Below, in pieces: positions 55,901-64,000 of a stretch of DNA of 64,000 nt (position 1 is its first letter; every line of letters begins with the position of its first letter). The stretch lies in NCBI GenBank assembly GCA_934047225.1, contig OW203990.1:24407045-24471044 (forward strand). Direction: 5' to 3'. Under the pieces are notes generated by a model, which was not told the DNA's origin, ran no database searches, and was given only the letters and a program-made list of their open reading frames with translations. Made by a program: the position numbers and the translations under genes. Origin of the DNA: Ypsolopha sequella. Taxonomy: Eukaryota; Arthropoda; Insecta; Lepidoptera; Ypsolophidae.

Positions 55901-56149
55901 TGAGGTACCGAAAAACCCATACTTCAACAGCCAACACCAACATAAAAAGTGTGCCGTTATGTTTGCAATAGGCAATAGATAGTTTGGCAATAGGTATCTT
56001 AGGTATGGCACGGCTCTAGAGGCATGAGCAGCAAAGAAGTGGGGGATCTGCGCATACAATTTTGTATGGACGGACTCAAAATATCACTTCTAGAACCGTG
56101 CCAAGATAGATAGTGCGTAAAAGATTTAGTTGCAGATTTTCTTGTCTAT
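55901..56149. other. Intergenic sequence, nothing recognised
   Basis: TAGATAGTGCGTAAAAG and similar short motifs only. Confidence 0.35.
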
Positions 56150-56880
56150 TATCTTATTTATAGGTGTCCGTACACGTATGTCTGACTGTATGTATGTTCG
56201 CTTACACCTTAAGAACCAGTTTAGAGGGCGCATAAAGATAAATGATAATTCTGAAAGACAGTGGGCAAACTTGTATGCGAGTTGGTCCAAGCACCGCCAA
56301 GATTTAGATGTATGTTAAATAAATGGACATACCGTAGTCCTTAAGCAAGCAGAGAAACCCATAAAAAAATTTAGGTATTCGTAAAGATTTTTAGTTTTTT
56401 ACATTTGCAAAAACTTAAGTCGGGGCCCCGTGTTAATTATAAGAACGGGATGCTATAAAACATAATTAGTCAAATCTCAAAATCTCTCCGATCGACTTTA
56501 TTGGGGTCCTGCTTGTGGCGTCGCGCGCGATTAAACACTGTGCTACGGGACCAGCTTGCTTGATGACTACATAATGTAGTCATCAAGCAAGCAGGACCCC
56601 ATTAAAGTCCCGGTTTAAAGCTCCTCACATCCAGATTTACTTTTCTTTCTGCGTTTCTATACTGCAATGATATAATGTTAATTTACTACATTATGTCCTT
56701 TCATTTAAAATATGTCTTGATCTTGGCGGCGCTTGGGACCGAATTTGCACACTGTCATTCGAATTACAGACAACAGTACAAAATTGTAAAAAAAAAAAAT
56801 GAATGGACAGGACATTATAATTCCAAGAGGCCAAAATGGTCCAAAACGTAAAATTATAAAATTGCCTCGATAGAAAAAAA
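56150..56880. repeat. Nested foldback complex
   Basis: The outer arms contain TTGGTCCAAGCACCGCCAAG near 56282 and CTTGGCGGCGCTTGGGACC near 56722. Inside, TGGGGTCCTGCTTG (56500) and CTTGCTTGATGACTACATAA pair with TCATCAAGCAAGCAGGACCC (56580-56600). That inner element is interrupted at 56516-56550 by the GTGGCGTCGCGCGCGATTAA end known from 40085-40235. One arm of the CATCCAGATTTACTTTTCTT family follows at 56624-56690. Confidence 0.6.
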
Positions 56881-57245
56881 AACTAGTCAAGTGCGAAATT
56901 TTTTTCTAATTTTTCGGTCATACATTTTTTTGTGGTTTTTCAAAGATTTTTCGAAACCAGTGTCAGTAAATATAGTAAAACAATCACCTCTTTAATGTCT
57001 ACAATTTTGATACCCATATTATATATTTAGGATAATATTTTTTGTTTTTCTCTCTTTCGTTTTGGAAATATTTTGAATAATTTCAAATTTTTAAAATTTA
57101 TATTTACACCGTGTTATGTGGGCAAATTAATGCTATTTTTGTGCCAAATTTCAAGTCGGTGCTAAATTAATGAGGCTGTGACATACGGACGAACGGACAA
57201 CGTAGTATCACCATAAAGGTTCCTTTTTGAGGAAAGCCTCCATCT
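56881..57245. repeat. Dispersed repeat shared with 17275-17420
   Basis: TTTTGAATAATTTCAAATTT, CACCGTGTTATGTGGGCAAA and GTGCCAAATTTCAAG are shared with the 17.3 kb region. A short hairpin (GCCTCCATCTTGAGGAATAC / TCAAGATGGAGGC) closes it near 57235-57268. Confidence 0.6.
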
Positions 57246-57570
57246 TGAGGAATACTCAAGATGGAGGCTCGAAGGACTGTACATCTAGCCAGTGTCGTTC
57301 ATAAGGTTGTACATGGCAAAAGACCGTTGTATCTTTACACAAAGTTTGTTTGGGCTCGTGAAGTGTGCAGTCGTGAAACTCGCAGTAGGCAATTTAACTT
57401 GATGATTCTGCCGAAACATGTAAGATCTGGCTTCAGGGGAAGTTTCAAGTACGCGGCCGCAAAGATCTGGAACAATCTGCCTCCCACGCAAGTCTGTGAC
57501 AGTTCACATGTTTAAGTCAAAATTTAAAAAACATCTTTTTGACAAACAAAAGCAGGAAAGCCGTTAAAAT
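57246..57570 (+). mobile_element. 3' end of a non-LTR retrotransposon, frameshifted
   Basis: The frame encodes RRTVHLASVVHKVVHGKRPL, then RSGFRGSFKYAAAKIWNNLP, typical of the C-terminus of CR1/Jockey-like elements (…H..HG..P.YL…R…FRGSF.Y.A...WN.LP…). The usual F-K-x-K-x-K-K-H-L ending is present (FKSKFKKHLFD near 57512-57543), but in another frame, so a frameshift separates them. Confidence 0.78.
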
Positions 57571-58385
57571 TTTTTTGTGCTCAATTTGTTTATGTTATTA
57601 CCTACCTAATATTATTTTTCAATAGTGGTTTTAATTTAAATTTATTTTTGTTTCTGCAAAATTGTAATTGGTGTGTTTTTTTTTATATATATATTTTTAT
57701 TTTATTTTATTGTTATGTCGTAGAATAGTTGCTTGTATATTGTGCATCACCTACCGAAATTTATGTTTAATTGTAGATGATACAGGATCAGCTGAAAATC
57801 AGCGCAGTGTAGACATGTTTACCATGCTCACAGCATATGCTGAGCTGTCTCCTTTTTGTTTAATGTATTTTTGTGTTTAATTATGTCGTGTTACTTTTAT
57901 GTGTTTTTTTTAGACAAATAAACTTTTTCTATTCTTTTTCTATTCTATTCCATTCTATTCTTTTATACCTTTTAGGTACTACGGAACCGTAATAAATAAA
58001 AAATAAACATAAACTAAATTTCAAGAGTTACGAAATATAACTCAGTGTTTTGTGATCGCGGGTTTCTCAGTTATCGTAACAGCCGCACGGTCCAGAACGC
58101 GCTATTTAAAAAAAAAAGAAATGCAATAGAGTTAAATTCTGATTGACTCAGAATGAGGTGCTTATAATTATAATCTGTTTAAAATAATATTTATTAAATT
58201 TTTATAAATCTGCTGATTTTTGGACCTGATTATAGATACTTGGAAGTAAGTGTCCAGCTTACGTTTTTTTTTCAAATTTTTCTATTTTTAAGCAATTTTT
58301 ACTCGTATTTCATGTATTGTTCGTGTATTAATAGTGATGACATTATGTTTTAAATATGTAATCCTGGGTTTTACTTAACTTTCAG
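57571..58385. other. AT-rich sequence upstream of exon K
   Basis: TATTC simple repeats lie near 57930-57960. No exon seen before 58386. Confidence 0.35.
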
Positions 58386-58654
58386 ATTCAGTATTTTTAT
58401 CAAAAACAAAAAAGGGACAACCATTGCTGGTGTACCAGGCGTATTCATACGTGAGGAACAGTTACATAAAGTCGGGTATAATCTGGTACTGCTCAATGAG
58501 GAATTCCAAAAGGTGTAAAGCTAGCGTCAACACGGACCACTACTATAAGGTAGTCAAGACTGCTGGTTTACATGTCCATCCACCCAGATACAACGGGTCG
58601 TACGGAGTTTCTTATGTTTTTCCATTTCCACCGATTGTCAATAAATTACATTAA
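58386..58654 (+). CDS. mod(mdg4): Alternative C-terminal FLYWCH exon K
   Basis: The acceptor TTACTTAACTTTCAG is followed by AT (phase 1), then 88 codons and a stop at 58654. The finger reads VFLSKTKKGQPLLVYQAYSY (residues 2-21), Trp33, Cys35, Cys43-Lys-Ala and His62-Val-His64-Pro-Pro. The tail is diverged and aromatic (GSYGVSYVFPFPPIVNKLH) and lacks the usual G-x-Y-I end. It is closest to exon L (shared YVRNS, RNSxRC and xTD motifs). AATAAA lies at 58823-58828. The GTG-type start inside the domain is not credible. Confidence 0.82.
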
Positions 58655-59106
58655 GACGAGGCCTTCCTTAGGCGCACAACGGCTTTGTAATGATAACCCG
58701 TAGACTAACTTTCATGTTGAAAATCGTGTGCGCCAAAATGATTCAGAACGAGTCTAATTTTAAGGCTAAAATCTACTAAAATTACAATATTGCATTTAAG
58801 TCATTTTGAACTTACAACGGTTAATAAATAAGATTTTCGTATTGATAGTAAAATATGACACATGAAAATCAAATGGATTAAACACAAAACCAAAAAAACA
58901 CTCAAAAAGAGACTATTTTCAAAAATAAAATCTATCGAGCGAAAGTTTTACAATTAGGTAACGCTACTTACAACGTAAAGATAAAGGTTTGAAAAAACAT
59001 AATATATATATAAGTTTCATATTGATTGCGTCTGTGGTAGATTCAGTATAATCGTTCAAAAACTGTTGAAAAAGGAAGGCCTCCTCTTAATTGACACACA
59101 TCATAA
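58655..59106. other. 3' flank of exon K
   Basis: GAGGCCTTCCTTAGGCGCAC (58659) and AAAGGAAGGCCTCCTCTTAA (59068) hint at an inverted repeat of about 430 bp starting just after the stop. No coding sequence. Confidence 0.4.
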
Positions 59107-59529
59107 TAGGTCTTTATATATGAAATTGCCGAAATTTTCTTACAGATTCATGAGTTCATAATTCTTGTAATTGAATAGCTATTTCAATTATTTGTTTTTT
59201 GTTTGAAAGTTGATTTTAAGGTTTTACATTTAAGTATTAAATTTTGTTATTATTTTCAGTTTGATTATAAAAATTAAATCTTCAAAAGCAGTTCGTCCTA
59301 AATGCCATCCATTTCCATGATAAGATTCGCAATAATTTTTTACAGCAGATTTTTTTCAAAAATTAAATTAATGTTGCTGTTAGCTTAATTTTGTGTCATT
59401 CAGACACGTAAGAAATTACATAATTTGGATTTGTCATTCCTAAAAAAAATGCAAAGATGTTAGTACTGAAAACTTAGTTTCCTTCAAATTCTCTGTAGAA
59501 AACGGCAATTTCATATGTAAAGACCTAAT
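59107..59529. repeat. MITE family TAGGTCTTTACATATG, copy 3
   Basis: ATAGGTCTTTATATATGAAA to TTTCATATGTAAAGACCTAA, full-length relative of 43521-43930. A decayed retroelement 3' end (TCTCCCAGAAGTGTAGGCAG) follows directly at about 59535. Confidence 0.85.
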
Positions 59530-59636
59530 ACAATCTCCCAGAAGTGTAGGCAGAGATTACAGATTTCCATCTGCCACGATTCTGACACACCTCTTTCGCT
59601 TCTTCCTTGTCTTTTAAATCTAGAATTGAAAAAAGT

Positions 59637-59904
59637 ATACAACGTGTTACAGAAAGGTGTAACCATATTTGAAGAGCTCATTCAGTCAATGGTATAGAAC
59701 AACTTATACTATGGAACAAAACCTGTATCTCGAAAAAAAAAATGTTTACTGTTTCATAGAAAAAATGCAATGCCGCTCAGCCGAAATGTTCGCCAGATTT
59801 TTTTTTTGAGATTTCAGCGTTGGCTCCATAGTACAAGTTGTTCTATACCATTGACTGAACAAGCTCTTCAAATATGGTTACACCTTTCTGTTACACGTTG
59901 TATA
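59637..59904. repeat. 270-bp foldback element, copy 4
   Basis: TATACAACGTGTTACAGAAA … TTTCTGTTACACGTTGTATA, with the A/T-run centre and GCCGCTCAGCCGAAATGT. The 85-codon frame at 59770-60027 is not a gene. Confidence 0.85.
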
Positions 59905-60210
59905 GTTGTTACGTGTAGCGTAAATGGCGTGCGGTTTCTAGTAACAAATCAATGCTTTTCTTTGTCTGTGAATCTGCCTTATCATATGAGATATGCCACG
60001 GAAAGTTACAATGATAGGACCGAATGAATCATTCGCTAGTTATGAATTCCCTTTTTGATGGAATCCTAACAATTTGTACATATTTGTTGTATCATATTTA
60101 AATTAATTATATGTGTGTTAATTTAGAGGTATATGTATATTTATTTACGCATATCTATTATTATATAACAATTGTTTGTGTAAGTTTATGTATTCGTTTA
60201 TTACCTATTC
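59905..60210. other. Spacer between two foldback copies
   Basis: AT-rich, nothing recognised. Confidence 0.4.
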
Positions 60211-60458
60211 AACGTGTTACAGAAAGGTGTAACCATATTTGAAAAGCTTATTCAGTCTATGGTATAGAACAACTTTTACTATCGAAAAAAGAATCGACTA
60301 TTTCCTAGAAAAATACTATGCCGCTCGGCCGAAATGTATGAAAGGGCAGATTTTTTTTTTGAGATTTCGTGGTTGGCTCCATAGTAAACGTTGTTCTATA
60401 CTATGGTCTCAATAAGCTCTTCAAATATGGTTACTCCTTTCTGTTACACATTGTATAG
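60211..60458. repeat. 270-bp foldback element, copy 5
   Basis: AACGTGTTACAGAAAGGTGT … CCTTTCTGTTACACATTGTA. More diverged, with an internal deletion. Confidence 0.82.
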
Positions 60459-61139
60459 CGTTAGGAATCAATCATAATTAATTCTAGCGGGCAGTTTACT
60501 CTATTTTACATTAACATGCTACTTTGTATTTTTACTCTTTTACTAAAAGGTTGCGTGGTAGTTTAACATTAAATGGCGGCATTTGTACTTTAATGAAATC
60601 TCATAAATGTCCTGTTTTTAGGACTATAGAAATAGAAATATATTTATTTATGTAATGTAGGTGTATCAGATACACTTATTACAGGTCGGTTTTAATGTAG
60701 TATAATTAAATAATCTATGTCTATAGGTATATAATAAATAATAATATGGAGAAAAACACAAGGAAATAATAAAGGTTAGGTTTACTTAAATTTAATAAAA
60801 AATAAACATGAATTAAATAAAAATATAGCAATGAGGAATAAATAATATTCTAAATATGTATATGCAATACATGTAATAAATATATGCCTAACTGCGCCCA
60901 TTCGATTAAGCAGCTTCTATGAAATAAAGCTATGTACCAAAGTATGTATAGAATTAAACATACGATCTCCTTAAAGCAGTATTATTATGTGCTTGTGCTT
61001 ATGTTGTTAAGTGTAGATAAACGTTTTGTATATAAAGTAATTACACTTCTATGCACTTATACTATTTTATTGTATTTAACAATATTATTAATATTCTTTA
61101 TTCAAACATAAAATGTAGAGCCTTAACATTATAAACGTA
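60459..61139. other. AT-rich sequence, nothing recognised
   Basis: No exon seen. Confidence 0.35.
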
Positions 61140-61380
61140 CACGGAGAAAAAAATATTTTTACAATACTACCAGATCGTTTTGTCAAAAAACCTGGTTAAC
61201 AAAAACAGAATTCTGTTATGTTTACTTGAATTACTGTATATTCAAATTCAAATATTTTATTTTGCAAAGTAGGTATATATAATACACGTTTCACAAGTCA
61301 AAATTTAATCTTAGAAAAATATATTTAATAAAATAATAAATGTACATGAACTCTATTAAAGGTTTATTTAATTTATGTAG

Positions 61381-61411
<31 letters not shown>

Positions 61412-61548
61412 CGATTAAAATGATAGGTAAAATACAGATACATTGTTCAAGTAAACTGGACAATAAATATAGACGTCACATATAGTACAATGTTTTCTGT
61501 TTATATGAACTATATTCAGGTTAACGGAACCAGAATTTTTTCTCGCTG
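61140..61548. repeat. MITE family CACGGAGAAAAAA, copy 3, interrupted
   Basis: CACGGAGAAAAAAATATTTT and AACAAAAACAGAATTCTGTT start the element, and GACGTCACATATAGTACA to TTTTTTCTCGC ends it. About 200 bp of unrelated sequence (61241-61440), starting TTCAAATTCAAATATTTTAT and containing an alternating AT tract, sits inside. Confidence 0.82.
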
Positions 61549-61864
61549 TATTTATTCACTTTTAACGTGGTTGTATAATATTAAAATAATCTACAAGATA
61601 ATCTAAAAAATAATCTATGAATGTCGTCTCTGGTGGCTCCTTCTACCGGTGTTATAGTTAAAGTAGGACGGTTACTTTGGCTCTCTTATTGGTGTGAAAC
61701 TGTAAATAGAAAAGTTAGACGAGCATTAGGCAGCTCCTGCGCATGTAGAAACGAGTGCCATTAAAGAACACGTAACAAAAGCAATGGAATAATCGTGTAC
61801 CGGAAAACCCCTGTTATAGATTCTATAAAAAATATCACAGCATAACTTATCGATCACTTAACAG
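61549..61864. other. Sequence upstream of exon L
   Basis: A slightly GC-richer patch lies near 61620-61760 (CTCTGGTGGCTCCTTCTACC). No exon identified; it could hold regulatory sequence for a local transcript. Confidence 0.3.
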
Positions 61865-62121
61865 ATGGGCTGTTTTCCATAACTGTGACAAACAAAGGTC
61901 AGCCAATGGTCGTGCACAAAGGTTATACGTACGTCCGGAATAGTCAGTCAAAAATTGGTATCCGATGGTCCTGCTCATCCAGAAACTCCAGAAGGTGCAG
62001 AGCGGCTCTCAGCACAGACCTTCAATGTCAGATGGTGACTGATCTATCGGGACCACATACACATCCAGTGTCTAACAGGCGACGTTATTATGTCTTTAAA
62101 TCGAAGTTGGATGTTCTTTAG
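61865..62121 (+). CDS. mod(mdg4): Alternative C-terminal FLYWCH exon L
   Basis: The acceptor TCGATCACTTAACAG is followed by AT (phase 1), then 84 codons and a stop at 62121. The finger reads FSITVTNKGQPMVVHKGYTY (residues 3-22), Trp34, Cys36, Cys44-Arg-Ala and His64-Thr-His66-Pro. The tail is short and basic (NRRRYYVFKSKLDVL). It is the closest relative of exon K. It has no ATG before the finger; the first Met falls inside it. It is the last exon of the plus-strand cluster in this window. Confidence 0.82.
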
Positions 62122-62309
62122 ATTTATTTGTATAATATTTGTTAAATATTTGTCTTTTAATTTAGGTAGGATGTACCATAGATATAGTTGTAAGTAGTAC
62201 AAGTGTAAATTATTTAGTGTTAAATGAATTTATTATTGTTTGGATGATAATGGTTAAAATGGATTTTATTTGTTTATTAATTTATTATAAATACGGCGTT
62301 TATTTTAGG

Positions 62310-62640
62310 TTCAGGCGTTACAACATGAAAAAGTGCTGCCATTTTAGAAAATAAAAATTTCGGCTTCCTAGAATAATTTTGAAAATCTGCTCAAGTAAAT
62401 GTCTAGAACTAGCAATTAACTATTTTTACATAGCAACATTTTCAAAAACGCCTTTTTGTAGCCGTTTTTAGCAAAAGTTAAAATTTCGTCATGAAAGACG
62501 TTGTCTATGAAAACTATGCTATGCCAAAATAAAATAGTTCATTGCTATTTCTAGAAATTTACTTGACCAGCTTTCCAATCATTATTCTAGAAACAAAAAA
62601 TGATTTTTATTTAAGTGGCGGCACTTTCGCGTGTTGAAAA
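62310..62640. repeat. Foldback MITE related to 32818-33414
   Basis: GGCGTTACAACATGAAAAAG and TGCTGCCATTTTAGAAAAT at the left pair with TGGCGGCACTTTCGCGTGTT at the right. The inner blocks (ATTTTTACATAGCAA, GCCGTTTTTAGCAAAAGTT) match the outer element at 32818-33414, here without the nested insertion. Confidence 0.78.
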
Positions 62641-62731
62641 AAGCGAACTTTGCGACCATACTCGTTTATGGTTCAAGTTTCTTTTGTGCTTGTTTTACAC
62701 AGCTATATCAATAAACCTACGTATATACGAG

Positions 62732-62880
62732 TACAGTGCTACAAGGCTCTTTTGCCGCATAGATTGGTCGTAGCCAAAATCGGAACTAACGCCGCTATCC
62801 TTATAAAACGTAACCCTTGTTTCACACCTGCGCCCTCTGTCAATATCATCCACGCGCCAAAAGAGCCTTGTCGCACTGTA
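62732..62880. repeat. MITE family TACAGTGCT-CAAGG, complete copy
   Basis: TACAGTGCTACAAGGCTCTT and AAGAGCCTTGTCGCACTGTA are 20-bp inverted ends of a 149-bp element. The overlapping frames at 62650-62985 are incidental. The middle (GTAGCCAAAATCGGAACTAA) matches pieces at 17.0, 20.1 and 22.9 kb. Confidence 0.82.
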
Positions 62881-63256
62881 TGTGAGAATTGCTATGTGGC
62901 CAGAGCATTTACTAATTTCGAAAAGCTTGTAAGTGTGCACCTGAAATCGTTTTCTGTTCTTCCATGTTGTAATATTTAAAAACAAAACAATAAAAGTTTC
63001 ATCTCAATTATTGGTATTTTATTACTTCAGTAATTTGTAATATTATTTATTTAAAAAGTAAATTATCGCAGTAGTTTTGAGGATGATATGATAATTCGAG
63101 GGGGTGAATCGAAAATTATCTCACCGAAAACATAATCGTGAAAAACTAGCCAAGATGTAATGAGTTTTAAAAATTACTTGAAATGAAAAATTTAATGAAA
63201 TATCTTATTTGTTGCCAACTCAAAATTCAACCTTGCGGAAATAGCTATATACAGGG
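62881..63256. other. AT-rich sequence, nothing recognised
   Basis: No features seen. Confidence 0.35.
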
Positions 63257-63435
63257 CGTTAAGATGAAGTTGCAGAAGCCGGAAACTGGCGATAGTACAT
63301 GCCTATACGAACAACTTACTGTGAAAAAAATAGAGAAATATAAATCTGTTGTCTCATACATTTTGGTCGGGTAGATATGTAATTTTTCTATGGAAGAGCT
63401 GATTTTTAAAGTTATGCTAAAAGCGGCCATTTTTT
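63257..63435. repeat. Foldback family GGTGTTAAGATGAAGTTGC, truncated copy
   Basis: GGCGTTAAGATGAAGTTGCA, GGAAACTGGCGATAGTACAT and GGTCGGGTAGATATGTAAT follow the left half of 3443-3692. The right end is missing. Confidence 0.72.
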
Positions 63436-63657
63436 ACGGCTTTATACACTAAGGGTGTCAAACAGAACCCTATTATCTGCCTCCGCTGTCTGTCCAACTG
63501 TCATAAGGGTCTACAGCTCCAGCCGCAATAGCCTTATTTTATTATTAAAACTCGTGTGAGCTGACATACTAAATTATTATTAAATGCTGCTTGAATACTC
63601 ATGTGTGATTGTTGTTGACCATATGCCAACCGTTTCACCGATACAATTTTGGCATTA
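63436..63657. repeat. Dispersed repeat fragments at the right edge
   Basis: CAGAACCCTATTATCTGCCT and CCGCTGTCTGTCC belong to the AGGGTTCCGTACCC-type repeat. AAACTCGTGTGAGCTGACAT and GCCAACCGTTTCACCGATAC also occur, in altered order and orientation, at 40632-40748. AAG|GTGAGC at about 63661 is a good donor match but lies next to this repeat. Confidence 0.5.
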
Positions 63658-63999
63658 TCAAGGTGAGCGTCGTTCTGTAGACGATGACGCGGCGTTCACC
63701 GTTGTTGTCAAAGGGGCACTGGCAACCGCGGCTCGAGCGCTGAGCGTTGGCTGCGTCTTTGAAGGAGGTGGGATGGTGGATGCACTTGATTCTTTTAATT
63801 GTTCCAATTGTTCGCTATTAGGGGCGGCTATTAAACAGACCGAGCTCACAACGTCATCATTGTCATTGGGCACTGTCCTTAAGTTGCTCGATCCATCGAT
63901 AACCGATTTCCAAGAGGAGCCAGCTGCTAACCATGATACCTGTTGAAGTTGGGATGACGACTTATCTCGATTGATTCGTGTATTTTGCGAGGAATGGTA
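63658..63999 (-). CDS. Partial unidentified coding exon, runs off the window
   Basis: An open minus-strand frame enters from beyond the right edge and runs 113 codons to TGA at 63660-63658. The peptide is of low complexity and hydrophilic, as in a disordered region of a regulatory protein: RDKSSSQLQQ near the start, VPNDNDDVVSS, NSEQLEQLKESSAS, TIPPPSKTQPTLSARAAV and a Ser/Thr-rich end TERRSP. A 120-codon plus-strand frame overlaps it, but that peptide is hydrophobic and less plausible. The GC content is well above the surroundings. It may be the end of a neighbouring gene, or part of the common region of the array gene. I cannot name it. Confidence 0.4.
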   Translation of the reverse strand, partial: YHSSQNTRINRDKSSSQLQQVSWLAAGSSWKSVIDGSSNLRTVPNDNDDVVSSVCLIAAPNSEQLEQLKESSASTIPPPSKTQPTLSARAAVASAPLTTTVNAASSSTERRSP

Positions 64000-64000
64000 T

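Noticed and set aside
59770..60027. 85-codon plus-strand frame
   Set aside because: It starts inside a foldback element that occurs five times and leaves it into AT-rich sequence.
63584..63946. 120-codon plus-strand frame at the right edge
   Set aside because: It starts in a dispersed repeat, its peptide composition is implausible, and the minus frame opposite looks more like coding sequence.

Overview
The window looks like AT-rich, repeat-dense chromosomal DNA from an insect, most probably a moth or butterfly. The signs are GT-AG introns, many foldback (MITE-like) elements, tRNA-derived SINE pieces, tails of non-LTR retrotransposons, a Bel/Pao-type LTR element, and a fragment of the common lepidopteran repeat that begins AGGGTTCCGTACCC. 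No bacterial gene organisation is present. Nearly all long ATG-initiated reading frames are chance or repeat-derived.

The genic content is an array of short terminal coding exons. Twelve encode a FLYWCH zinc finger: six on the minus strand within 640-10562 and six on the plus strand within 32407-62121. Two more encode a strongly basic Arg/Lys/Glu-rich module, at 3879-4192 (minus) and 55274-55518 (plus). A decayed thirteenth FLYWCH copy lies at 50805-50925. Every intact exon starts directly after a 3' splice acceptor, in the same phase (one base borrowed from an upstream exon). Most have no start codon of their own before the finger, and each ends in a stop. I see no BTB domain or other shared 5' exon here.

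Many alternative FLYWCH C-terminal exons on both strands with one splice phase is the hallmark of the mod(mdg4) locus (BTB/POZ chromatin and insulator protein), where isoforms form by alternative and trans-splicing. The minus exons read left and the plus exons read right, so a single shared 5' module could reach only one cluster in cis. If all join the same module, at least one cluster needs trans-splicing.

Layout: 1-10.6 kb, minus-strand exon cluster with MITEs between exons; 10.6-32.4 kb, a gap without recognisable exons that holds a hAT-like MITE, a deleted Bel/Pao element (13509-16744), a GC-rich island with two histone-type stem-loops, long hairpins and a CTGT-rich satellite; 32.4-62.1 kb, plus-strand exon cluster with tandem duplication (45.2 and 48.8 kb), an array of repeated acceptor sites (48.1-48.8 kb), an exon relic and many foldback elements; 62.1-64 kb, more MITEs and an unidentified open frame running off the right edge on the minus strand.
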